Origin: Anaerovorax sp. IOR16
GTDB taxonomy: Bacteria > Bacillota > Clostridia > Peptostreptococcales > Anaerovoracaceae
Assembly (NCBI RefSeq): GCF_017168145.1
Contig: NZ_JADQTL010000009.1
Span: 930,001 to 994,000, forward strand
Reading direction: 5' to 3'
DNA length: 64,000 nt
The position numbers and the translations under genes are program-made. Shown one piece after another: positions 38,200 through 45,703 of this stretch; position 1 is the stretch's first letter; every line of letters begins with the position of its first letter. The notes under the pieces were generated by a model. It did no database searches. It worked only from the letters and a program-made list of their open reading frames with translations, and had not been told where the DNA came from.

Positions 38200-39209
38200 A
38201 TGATGAAACAGTTTATATTGACGAAAGAGTATAAGGGAACATTATTCCTCTATGAAACTCAAACCGCAATCGGTACTTTAAAGAGAGCTTTTGAGGATTA
38301 TTTAAGTACACGATTAAATTTAAAAAGAGTTTCTGCCCCATTATTTGTAGATCCTAAAACTGGCTTAAACGACGACCTAAACGGCATTGAACGTGCTGTC
38401 GAATTTGATATTGCACAAACAAAAGAAACCGCACAAGTTGTTCATTCTTTAGCAAAATGGAAGAGGATGGCACTGCATCGATATGGATTTCCTGTAGGTG
38501 AAGGTATCTATACAGACATGAATGCCATTCGAAGAGATGAAGAAATGGATAATCTGCATTCCATTTATGTAGATCAATGGGATTGGGAAAAAGTCATTGA
38601 ACAAAGTAATCGTAATGTCATATACTTAAAGATGATTGTTCAAAAAATTGTAGATTCTATCTGTGACACACAAGATTTATTGATGAAAAAATACCGCAGC
38701 TAACGAAAAAACTTTCCAGAAAGATTAACTTTATTACAACACAAGAGTTAGAGAATCTCTACCCAATACAATCGCCAAAGGAACGGGAAAACCTGTATTT
38801 AAAAGAACACAAAACAGCTTTCATTATGCAAATCGGAGATATATTGCAATCTGGTGTAAGACATGATGGCAGAGCACCTGATTATGATGATTGGAAACTG
38901 AATGGAGACATTGTATTTTGGAACGATACCCTTGAATGTGCATTTGAAGTGTCTTCAATGGGTATACGAGTGGATGAAAAAGCAATGGATGAACAGCTAG
39001 ACAAAGCTGGATGTAACAATCGGAAAAGTCTTCCTTTTCATACAATGCTTCTTAATGGAAAATTACCTCTAACCATTGGCGGAGGTATCGGACAATCAAG
39101 ACTCTCTATGCTTCTTCTTGAAAAGGCACACATAGGGGAAGTTCAAGTATCCATCTGGGATCAAGACACGATAGATTACTGTAAAAAAGAAGCGATCGAA
39201 TTGCTGTAA
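38200..39209 (+). pseudogene. asnA: Aspartate-ammonia ligase, one homopolymer frameshift
   Basis: The reading frame stops at 38703 and resumes one frame over. Adding one A to the six-A tract near 38686 (LLMKK|IPQLTKKL) restores an AsnA of about 336 residues. Landmarks: ISVGEYK-like FILTKEYKGTLFLYET opening, VEFDIAQTKETAQVVHSLAKWKR, GEGIYTDMNAIRRDEEMDN, VDQWDWEKVI, then HDGRAPDYDDWKLNGDI and the C-terminal IGGGIGQSRLSMLLLEKAHIGEV. It makes asparagine from aspartate and ammonia with ATP. The ATG at 38200 or 38203 fits the AGGAAAGG site better than the one at 38194. The intact second half argues for assembly error. Confidence 0.85.
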
Positions 39210-39301
39210 GAAGAATATCTCATATTTTTCAAAGAGGGCATTCACAGTCAAGCGTATACCGACTCTCCTGTATTATTCTATTCTAAAAGGAGGTGCTTAT
39301 C

Positions 39302-40216
39302 ATGCACGCATGGGAACAAATACAAAAAACCATAGACTACATTGAAAAACATCTTTCTGAGGAAATAGACATTGATACCCTTTCAAAAATAGCAGCTTTA
39401 TCACCTTTCTATTATCAACGATTGTTCAGTCGATTAGTAAAAAAACCGGTAATGGAATATATTAAGCTGCGCCGTATGGCAAGAGCAACGGAAGATTTGC
39501 TGCATAAGGATAAACGGATATTAGATGTAGCCTTGGATTTAGGATTTTCTTCACATGAACAATTTACCCGCACGTTTAAGGATACCTTTGGCACTACGCC
39601 AGAATCTTATCGGAAAGCCCCAATTACTTTAAATCGAATGACAAAACCACAGCTTCTTCTAAACTATACACTGATTGATGAAAATGTACCATTAATCAGC
39701 GATGGGATCGTCCTGGAAATTACCAGAAAACAAATTACGTTGCCGGAACAATTTATCGGGTTGGAAACAAAAGCTCCTGTTCAGTTTATTGCTGGATTAG
39801 GTATAGAATCCGGTGTGGATCCACTTGTTGAGGTATGGGACAACTTTCATAGTCGGAAAGCAGACATTTCAAATTTGATTGACGGCGGGGTTGAAATCGG
39901 TGTTTCTCACCCTTGTGCAGAAGAGGGATATTTCAGTTACTTTGCCGGAGCACAGGCCAATTCTGCTTCCATATCAAAAGATTTACACAGTTGGAAACTG
40001 CCTGCCGGTGAATATATTATCTGTTCATTTGAAGCAGAGAATTTTGAAAGTTTAATTATGGATGTACTTTATAAGGTACAGCGATATCTTTTTGAAACGT
40101 GGCTTCCAAGCCATAGCCTCACAACAGAAGCATTCTGTATCGAACGTTATGAAAGTCACGATAAAGAAACTTCAAAAATGGAAATATGGGTTAAGCCTGT
40201 TGCATTATTAAAATAA
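39302..40216 (+). CDS. AraC-family regulator with GyrI-like ligand domain
   Basis: 304 residues. The N-terminal 105 residues carry two helix-turn-helix motifs of the AraC type (LSEEIDIDTLSKIAALSPFY, ILDVALDLGFSSHEQFTRTF, then GTTPESYRK). Residues 125-300 form a GyrI-like effector-binding fold (EITRKQITLPEQFIGLET, GVSHPCAEEGYFSYFAG, PAGEYIICSFEAE). Start is the ATG at 39302, six bases after AAGGAGGTG. Such proteins (Rob/SoxS-like and BltR-like) sense drugs or metabolites. It follows asnA by 92 bp, and its target is unknown. A strong hairpin at 40287 ends it. Confidence 0.88.
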   Translation: MHAWEQIQKTIDYIEKHLSEEIDIDTLSKIAALSPFYYQRLFSRLVKKPVMEYIKLRRMARATEDLLHKDKRILDVALDLGFSSHEQFTRTFKDTFGTTPESYRKAPITLNRMTKPQLLLNYTLIDENVPLISDGIVLEITRKQITLPEQFIGLETKAPVQFIAGLGIESGVDPLVEVWDNFHSRKADISNLIDGGVEIGVSHPCAEEGYFSYFAGAQANSASISKDLHSWKLPAGEYIICSFEAENFESLIMDVLYKVQRYLFETWLPSHSLTTEAFCIERYESHDKETSKMEIWVKPVALLK

Positions 40217-40286
40217 TTTCTGATTATCTGGATATTAATAATATTTCTAAGAAAACTCTTTTCCAACCGATCACCATACACAATAA

Positions 40287-40330
40287 AATAAGAGTACCTT
40301 TGTGCATCATTGATTTACAGGTACTCTTAT
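40287..40330. terminator. Bidirectional terminator between AraC and bcp genes
   Basis: ATAAGAGTACCT and AGGTACTCTTAT form a perfect 12-bp stem around a 20-base loop, between two convergent genes. A similar hairpin (AATAAGAG and ACTCTTATT arms) recurs at 62428-62472. Confidence 0.7.
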
Positions 40331-40395
40331 GTATTCTTCCTCTTCTTTTTATTAAAAGATATTATGCTTACTAAAATTTAGATGAATATGATTTT

Positions 40396-40848
40396 TTAAA
40401 GTAATCCCAGCATTTCTTCTGGATTTTCTGCTGCTTTTACCTTTCCAATTACTTTTTCAATGATTCCCTCTTCATTGATAAGATAAGTTGTTCTAACAAC
40501 TCCCATTGTTTTTTTCCCATACATATTTTTCTCTTTCCATACATCATAAGCCTGTATTGCTTGCAGTTCCGGATCGGAAAGCAATACAAAAGGCAACTGA
40601 TATTTCTCTGCAAATTTACCATGAGATGTTACAGAATCCTTGCTGATTCCAATAACCTCTGCACCTTTTTCCTGAAAATGCGGATAAAGCTCTGCAAATC
40701 CACAAGCCTGTTTTGTACAACCTGGAGTATTGTCTTTCGGATAAAAATATAATACAACCCGCTTACCTTTAAAATCCGATAACGATACTTCTTTATTTTC
40801 CTTGTCCAATAATGTAAACTCTGGTGCTTTTGTACCTACTTCTAACAT
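40396..40848 (-). CDS. bcp: Thioredoxin-dependent peroxiredoxin (BCP type)
   Basis: 150 residues. The peroxidatic and resolving cysteines are five apart in YPKDNTPGCTKQACGF, the atypical 2-Cys BCP/PrxQ pattern. The opening APEFTLLDKENKEVSLSDFKGKRVVLYFYP is typical of AhpC-TSA proteins. It reduces hydrogen peroxide and organic peroxides using thioredoxin. Its ATG lies within the 3' end of yaaA (7-bp overlap), so both belong to one peroxide-defence operon. Cytoplasmic. Confidence 0.93.
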   Translation of the reverse strand: MLEVGTKAPEFTLLDKENKEVSLSDFKGKRVVLYFYPKDNTPGCTKQACGFAELYPHFQEKGAEVIGISKDSVTSHGKFAEKYQLPFVLLSDPELQAIQAYDVWKEKNMYGKKTMGVVRTTYLINEEGIIEKVIGKVKAAENPEEMLGLL

Positions 40849-41600
40849 AAACGTTCCTCTCCTTTCAAGAACACAAAATTCTTTTCACTGGATAATTCTT
40901 TATTATAATGATACCCTAATCGTTCAAACTTAATTAGGTCTGACAAATTTTCAATACTATTTTCAGCCATATACCGAACCATCTCACCTCTGGCCATTTT
41001 TACCTGAGTTCCTTTTTCCACTACTTTTCCATTTATATATTCACCAAATATACACGTTACAAACTTAATTTCATTCGATAGATACTTCTCAATGCACTTA
41101 CTATACTCTTTGGAAGCTAAATTAAGTATGGTATTTGTCTCATCCTTTATTTTGTCATATATTTGACTCCCCCAATAATCGTATAGATTTTTATAGCCTG
41201 ATAATGAAACTTTTGCCTGCATTTCAAGCCGATATGGCACAATTCCGTCAAAAGGTTTCACTAGTCCATAAAATCCAGATAGAATGTATAAATGTTCTTC
41301 TATGTAATCCCACTGCTTATATTCGAAAACATTTGGTGCCATATACTGATACTGTATGCCTTCATACGCCAAAAGGGCCGGTGTCAAATTTTTATAAAGA
41401 TTCATATCTTTCAATCGATCATAATTAAGCTTAGCGATGGAATCGTTACATTGCCAAAGTGCTTTTGCCTCCTCATAATTTAAACTCTTCAAATATTCCA
41501 TAAGGAACTGTGTTTTATCTAAAAAAGCAGGAAGATTTCTAACTTCCAAAGAATCCGTATCCTGTTTCATTTTCTTTGCCGGTGAAATAATAATCTTCAA
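40842..41600 (-). CDS. yaaA: YaaA-family peroxide stress protein
   Basis: 252 residues of the YaaA/DUF328 family (PF03883). Landmarks are the N-terminal KIIISPAKKMKQDTD, ALLAYEGIQYQYM, GFYGLVKPFDGIVPYRLEMQ and the helical end GEMVRYMAENSIENLSDLIKFERLGYHY. E. coli YaaA lowers free iron and DNA damage during peroxide stress, and the fold binds DNA. It starts at 41600 without an obvious canonical ribosome site and overlaps bcp by 7 bp; that pairing strongly supports the stress role. Confidence 0.92.
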   Translation of the reverse strand: MKIIISPAKKMKQDTDSLEVRNLPAFLDKTQFLMEYLKSLNYEEAKALWQCNDSIAKLNYDRLKDMNLYKNLTPALLAYEGIQYQYMAPNVFEYKQWDYIEEHLYILSGFYGLVKPFDGIVPYRLEMQAKVSLSGYKNLYDYWGSQIYDKIKDETNTILNLASKEYSKCIEKYLSNEIKFVTCIFGEYINGKVVEKGTQVKMARGEMVRYMAENSIENLSDLIKFERLGYHYNKELSSEKNFVFLKGEERLC

Positions 41601-41714
41601 AATATAATCCCTCTCTACACTTAATTTTTGTAAATCATCATCTTCGACTAATTAATATATCTCAGATATGAATCTAATTCTTTCTGGTATATATATTTTC
41701 TTACTTCCGTATAA

Positions 41715-42596
41715 TTATTTCATTGTATACCATAGAAGTTTGTTATCAACAAACTGTATCCCTACAATTTGCAAATCTCGAAGATAAGTTAGATAAGAGC
41801 GAATGGTACTTCCAACTAAAACGTACTGATTAAAATCCATAGTCAGATCATATTTATCAAAAATTGCTTTTAAAATATCATCAAAGCTAATTGGATTGAA
41901 ACAAATGTCTTTTAAATTAGAAATAACTTCTGTTACTTTTTCAAGATTAATATGAACTAACTTTTGTATATCCTCTGTAGGCTCTGCATGAGCAGGAATG
42001 AACAATTTACCTGACAATGTCTTTACAATTTGAAGACTTTCTATGTAAGCCTTTACATCATATATGAAAGAAATATGATATTTTTGGATAATATTTTCAC
42101 TTGTAAGACAATCCGCTAAAAACCAAATATCATCCTCTGTTTTTAATGCAACCATAGAAAATGAATGTCCATCAATACGAAGCATTCTCATACCCTCCGG
42201 CAAAAAATCTTCAGTTAATTCTTCAACTTTACTCGGTTGAGCAAGCAGAAATTTGTTTCTGATTTCTTTGCAAGGGTAGCCCCCATATAGAAATGACGGC
42301 TCTAAAATTGGATGTTGAACAAATGCGGTATCCACTCCAACCGAAAAAATCTTACACCCTGTTCTTTGCTGCAATAGATTATTACCGCCAATATGGTCAG
42401 CATGGGAATGCGTATTAATAATCATTGTTAGTTTCCACTTGTTTGCATCAAGGATTTTTAAAATCTTTTTCCCCGCGTCCTTATCATTGCCGCTATCTAT
42501 CAAACAAACATCGGTATCATTTATTTTATAAATTCCCATTTTTGCAGGACAATCTATATAGTAAGTTTTTTCTCCAACCTGCACTAATTCATACAT
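41715..42596 (-). CDS. MBL-fold metallo-hydrolase
   Basis: 293 residues of the metallo-beta-lactamase superfamily. Metal-site motifs are INTHSHADHIGGNN (HxHxDH), LRIDGHSFSMVAL, LADCLTSENI and FIPAHAEPTED. A C-terminal winged-helix-like region (about 215-293, FDKYDLTMDFNQYVLVGSTIRSYLT) resembles the tail of LACTB2-like and some glyoxalase-type enzymes. The substrate is unknown. It is monocistronic. It shares the fold but little close sequence with the hydrolase at 22127. Confidence 0.8.
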   Translation of the reverse strand: MYELVQVGEKTYYIDCPAKMGIYKINDTDVCLIDSGNDKDAGKKILKILDANKWKLTMIINTHSHADHIGGNNLLQQRTGCKIFSVGVDTAFVQHPILEPSFLYGGYPCKEIRNKFLLAQPSKVEELTEDFLPEGMRMLRIDGHSFSMVALKTEDDIWFLADCLTSENIIQKYHISFIYDVKAYIESLQIVKTLSGKLFIPAHAEPTEDIQKLVHINLEKVTEVISNLKDICFNPISFDDILKAIFDKYDLTMDFNQYVLVGSTIRSYLTYLRDLQIVGIQFVDNKLLWYTMK

Positions 42597-42707
42597 TGTG
42601 ATTTCTCCTTAATAAAATATAATACTAATTAAATTGCTTCTAATATATAAAACTGTCTGAATGCCGCTAGTTTACCAGAATAATCATAACATATAACACT
42701 ACAATTT

Positions 42708-43346
42708 TTAATCTAATATGTAGTAAATGATCATATGCGTCACTTTATTATTTTCAAAATATATTTTCATAAATGGAGGATAACCTTTTGGAACTAAAGT
42801 GATAAATTCAATCATTCCATTTTCTAATTTTGTTACACTTCCTTTTTCAAATTTCGAGTCATAGATTACACCACTTTCACCATAAAACAGACCTTCTGCG
42901 TTATCCTCCCAATTATAATCTTGCGGGAATTTTTCAATTACACTATTAAAATCATCTCCAATTTTAATATCTCTAGGTCCTGAAAATTGATCTTTATTTT
43001 TAAATATTTCAACTAAGATTAATTTGTGAGATAAATTTCCCCAATTATCCTTATCAGTCGTAAATGTATATAAAAAGTGATCCATCTCGTATGTTATATA
43101 CATGGTATCTTCTGAAACTACTTTATCAATGTATTCTTGATTTTTTTCCAATTCATCGATTGTAATCTGAGGATCTATCCAATCCATAGTCAATTCATCT
43201 ATAGAAAATTGACTCTGATAAATCTTTTCTTTTCCATGTTCAAATTCATACCACTTTAGACAAAGCAATGGAAGACACACTAATAAGATTAATAAAACAC
43301 ATAACCATTTCCTTTTTTTAAAAAAAGTTTGTGTTTTAAGATTCAT
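42708..43346 (-). CDS. Hypothetical membrane-anchored exported protein
   Basis: 212 residues. One hydrophobic helix lies at about 12-30 (KWLCVLLILLVCLPLLCLKW) after a basic start, so the rest is external. That part is polar with acidic stretches and aromatic residues (DWIDPQITIDELEKNQEYID) and has no recognised motif. The ribosome site before 43346 is AAGGAG-like (TTAAGGAGTAAAAA). It is the nearest gene to the distal end of the CRISPR array, but nothing links it functionally to CRISPR. Confidence 0.55.
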   Translation of the reverse strand: MNLKTQTFFKKRKWLCVLLILLVCLPLLCLKWYEFEHGKEKIYQSQFSIDELTMDWIDPQITIDELEKNQEYIDKVVSEDTMYITYEMDHFLYTFTTDKDNWGNLSHKLILVEIFKNKDQFSGPRDIKIGDDFNSVIEKFPQDYNWEDNAEGLFYGESGVIYDSKFEKGSVTKLENGMIEFITLVPKGYPPFMKIYFENNKVTHMIIYYILD

Positions 43347-43437
43347 TTTTTACTCCTTAAGTCAAAGATATAAACGCCCATCTGATATTAACAGAAATTT
43401 AAGTTAATGTCTTATCTTCTAATGTAAGGGTTCATTA

Positions 43438-43453
43438 AACCTTGGTCAAGGTT
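43438..43453 (-). terminator. Small palindrome at the distal end of the CRISPR array
   Basis: AACCTTGGTCAAGGTT is a perfect inverted repeat lying 9 bp beyond the last, degenerate repeat. It may end the array transcript, but it has only a short T-run. Confidence 0.35.
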
Positions 43454-43462
43454 ATTAATAAT

Positions 43463-43686
43463 ATTTACATTCCATTATGGTTCTATTTAAAGAAAGTCTG
43501 CCGCATCATAATTACCTGTTACTGTAATATTTACATTCCAATATGGTTCTATTAAAAGGAGAATACTCAAAACCCCTCTTAAGAATATTAATATTTACAT
43601 TCCAATATGGTTCTATTAAAAGAAGGGTGATTTTCGTATTATGATGCAGAGTTCACATTTACATTCCAATATGGTTCTATTAAAAG
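43463..43686 (-). CRISPR. CRISPR array, 4 repeats and 3 spacers, subtype I-B
   Basis: 30-bp repeats at 43463-43492, 43529-43558, 43593-43622 and 43657-43686. Spacers are 36, 34 and 34 bp. Read on the minus strand the repeat starts CTTTTAATAGAACC and ends ATTGGAATGTAAAT, a typical I-B repeat whose last eight bases would be the crRNA 5' handle. Three repeats are identical. The one farthest from cas (43463) has two substitutions (CCATTATGG, TATTTAAAG), marking the old trailer end. The array lies 177 bp beyond the reconstructed cas2 stop, in the same direction, so the leader is on the cas2 side. Spacer origins could not be checked. Confidence 0.95.
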
Positions 43687-43863
43687 GCGTTCCTTTGAAC
43701 AACTCTATTTTTAACTATTACAATACCATAAATTGTCGATGTTTTCAATTTCACTCTTTTTTTCTAATAATTCTAAATCTGTTTTTAATAAAAGCTCCGC
43801 TTTTTCTTACAATTACAACACTTGTCAACCTCTCGGTCAAAATGCTTTTTCTTACATCGACAG
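43687..43863 (-). promoter_or_regulatory. CRISPR leader
   Basis: The 177-bp AT-rich stretch between cas2 and the first repeat, at the undegenerate end of the array. By position it is the leader holding the array promoter and integration signals. No specific motif was recognised. Confidence 0.5.
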
Positions 43864-44143
43864 TTATAAAAAATTACTTAATGCATTATCTTGTTTCGCC
43901 CACATTTCTTTCTCCAACCATCGACTATTTCGACTTTTAAATAAAATAACAGAATCTAATTTTTTTCTTATAATTTTGATTTAATTCATTATGTAATTTC
44001 ATAATTTGTGCTTCTGACAATTCCCCTTCAAAAACAGAGTTCTGAACATGCGTTAAATACTTCTTACATAATTTGTGTGTTTTTGTTAAAACCTTTTGTC
44101 CTTTTTCATCCCCAGAAATATCATATACTAAAATCACATACAT
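43864..44143 (-). pseudogene. cas2: Cas2, one homopolymer frameshift
   Basis: As written the frame ends early, at 43937, after KKKIRFCYFI. A frame change in the seven-A run (minus strand) near 43960 continues it as LDSVILFKSRNSRWLEKEMW...ALSNFL, the classic Cas2 C terminus, ending at 43864. Six or nine A would restore it, giving 92-93 residues. The N terminus MYVILVYDISGDEKGQK carries the conserved YDIS-D segment and KYLTHVQNSVFEGELSE. Cas2 with Cas1 forms the spacer integrase. Start ATG at 44143 lies 7 bp after the cas1 stop. Confidence 0.85.
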
Positions 44144-44150
44144 ATTATCT

Positions 44151-45143
44151 TCACCACCAAATTTTAAAAGGCTCATATTCCTTTTCACCAAATAAATGCT
44201 TAATTAATTTATAACATTCTAAACGAATTAAATATTGATAAGATACTTTTTTATTTAAACCCTTATGTTGAATCGTAGTTTTTAGTTTTGCATCTAATTC
44301 AGATGCAATGAGCATTGAAGATTCTTTAGTTAAATGCAAATAATTCATTTTCTTCGTAAAACTTTTCTCTGTAATTTGTTTTCGATTTAATAATGAAAAA
44401 ATAAGCCGATCTCCAATCAATGGTTTGAATATTTCGGCAATATCTAAGCTAAGAGAAAAACGTCTTACTCCAGGCTCATGTAAGTAACTAATTGTTGGAT
44501 TTAATTGGGTTTGATAAATTTCAGTTAAAACTTTTGTATATATTAAGGTATTAACATAAGAAATCATAGTATTAATTAAATTATCTGGTGGATTCTTTAC
44601 TCTTTTTTGAAAATCAATTTCTTGATCAATCACTGTATTCCATGCCGAATAATATATTTTATGAATATTCCCTTCATAACCCATTAGCTCTGTTATATTT
44701 CTTGCTCGATTTAGATTTTTTCTCAATGAATCTATTTCATTCAACTCTTGTTTTACATCCTTGCCTCTTTCATTATAATACCGAAGATTTCGAAATATAT
44801 TTGCTGAGGCACCTTCAACAAATTTTCTAGCAATCAAAATTCTTTCTTGTTGATTTGTATAAGCATTTACTTGTTTCACTAATAATTGTCCTGATAATAA
44901 TTTTTCTCTTGGACAAAAACTTCCAATATAAAAATCATAGTAATTAAAAAAATGAACCATAATCCCTTGTTGCGCTAAAAGATTAATTAAGCTTGTATTA
45001 AAATTCATTTGCGACATAATATTAATTTCAGAAATTGTTTCAATTGGAATATCCTTCTTATCATTATTTTCTGTTATAAATCGAATTGTATTATCATGGC
45101 GTTGTAATATTCCATCATTATAAATATATAAACTTCGTTTCAT
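44151..45143 (-). CDS. cas1: Cas1 spacer-acquisition endonuclease, type I-B
   Basis: 330 residues from the ATG at 45143 (MKRSLYIYNDG), six bases after GGAGG; the frame extends 15 codons further but that part overlaps cas4. Metal-binding residues lie in ELMGYEGNIHKIYY (Glu), SYLHEPGVRRFSLSLD (His) and IAEIFKPLIGD (Glu/Asp). Cas1 integrates new spacers with Cas2. The frame is intact, unlike cas2 and cas5. It overlaps no neighbour after the start correction and is part of the cas6-8-7-5-3-4-1-2 operon. Confidence 0.95.
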   Translation of the reverse strand: MKRSLYIYNDGILQRHDNTIRFITENNDKKDIPIETISEINIMSQMNFNTSLINLLAQQGIMVHFFNYYDFYIGSFCPREKLLSGQLLVKQVNAYTNQQERILIARKFVEGASANIFRNLRYYNERGKDVKQELNEIDSLRKNLNRARNITELMGYEGNIHKIYYSAWNTVIDQEIDFQKRVKNPPDNLINTMISYVNTLIYTKVLTEIYQTQLNPTISYLHEPGVRRFSLSLDIAEIFKPLIGDRLIFSLLNRKQITEKSFTKKMNYLHLTKESSMLIASELDAKLKTTIQHKGLNKKVSYQYLIRLECYKLIKHLFGEKEYEPFKIWW

Positions 45144-45159
45144 GAATTTCCTCCAACTT

Positions 45160-45651
45160 TCATATAAAATACAAATCATAAAAAGCACATTTTGAACAAA
45201 ATTTTTTCTTTATTACTAACGGTGGAATTGATTTCATACAAATAGTTTTGATTTCTTTTAGAATCCATTCTAATTTAATTCTATCATCTTCTTCTAATTT
45301 TATTGATAAAGTTTGTTTTAACAAAGGATAATCAATTTGAGCATTCACAAATACGCCTTTTTGCTCCAAATAAAATAAATAATATTTTACTTGCCAGATT
45401 CCAGCTTCTTCGATTTTTTTACTTTTCTTCACTTCATGAAGTAATGCTTTTCTTTGAATAAAATCAATATTAATTGTATTATCAATATTAATATGTTTCT
45501 TTTCACGAGAATAGCTTGCTTCATCAATGATTTTCCCAATTGCAACATCTTCACTATTATGTTCCATATTTAATTCATGATAAAAATACCATAATTTTTT
45601 AGGACATACTTGATGATAATATACCATAATCCCTGTAATCGTTTTTTCCAT
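45160..45651 (-). CDS. cas4: Cas4 exonuclease, type I-B
   Basis: 163 residues, PD-(D/E)XK (RecB/Dna2-like) fold. The opening GIMVYYHQVCPKKLWYFYHE supplies the first cluster cysteine. The core has HINIDNTINIDFIQRKALLHEVKKSKKIEEAGIW with its metal-binding Asp-Glu-Lys set. The C terminus is FCSKCAFYDLYFI. In most I-B Cas4 proteins it ends CxxCx5C; here the last cysteine position is Tyr (TAT, one base from TGT). The 4Fe-4S cluster may be incomplete or changed. Cas4 trims prespacers and checks the PAM during adaptation. Frame intact; cas1 follows after 16 bp. Confidence 0.9.
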   Translation of the reverse strand: MEKTITGIMVYYHQVCPKKLWYFYHELNMEHNSEDVAIGKIIDEASYSREKKHINIDNTINIDFIQRKALLHEVKKSKKIEEAGIWQVKYYLFYLEQKGVFVNAQIDYPLLKQTLSIKLEEDDRIKLEWILKEIKTICMKSIPPLVIKKKFCSKCAFYDLYFI

Positions 45652-45703
45652 CTTTTTAACATACTGAATTCATTGTATTCGGTATTTCCTCCTCTCTATC
45701 TTA

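Noticed and set aside
43493-43656. Spacers 1 and 3 share GCATCATAAT in opposite orientations
   Set aside because: A 10-base match between two short AT-rich spacers may be chance; no target known.
43687-43700. AAAGGCGTTCC next to the first CRISPR repeat resembles the ANTAR hexaloop sequence
   Set aside because: It does not fold with a six-base loop (the available stem GTTC/GAAC gives a four-base loop) and lies in the CRISPR leader.
43641-43984. Two plus-strand frames across the CRISPR leader and cas2
   Set aside because: They cross the last repeat and oppose cas2; no ribosome sites.
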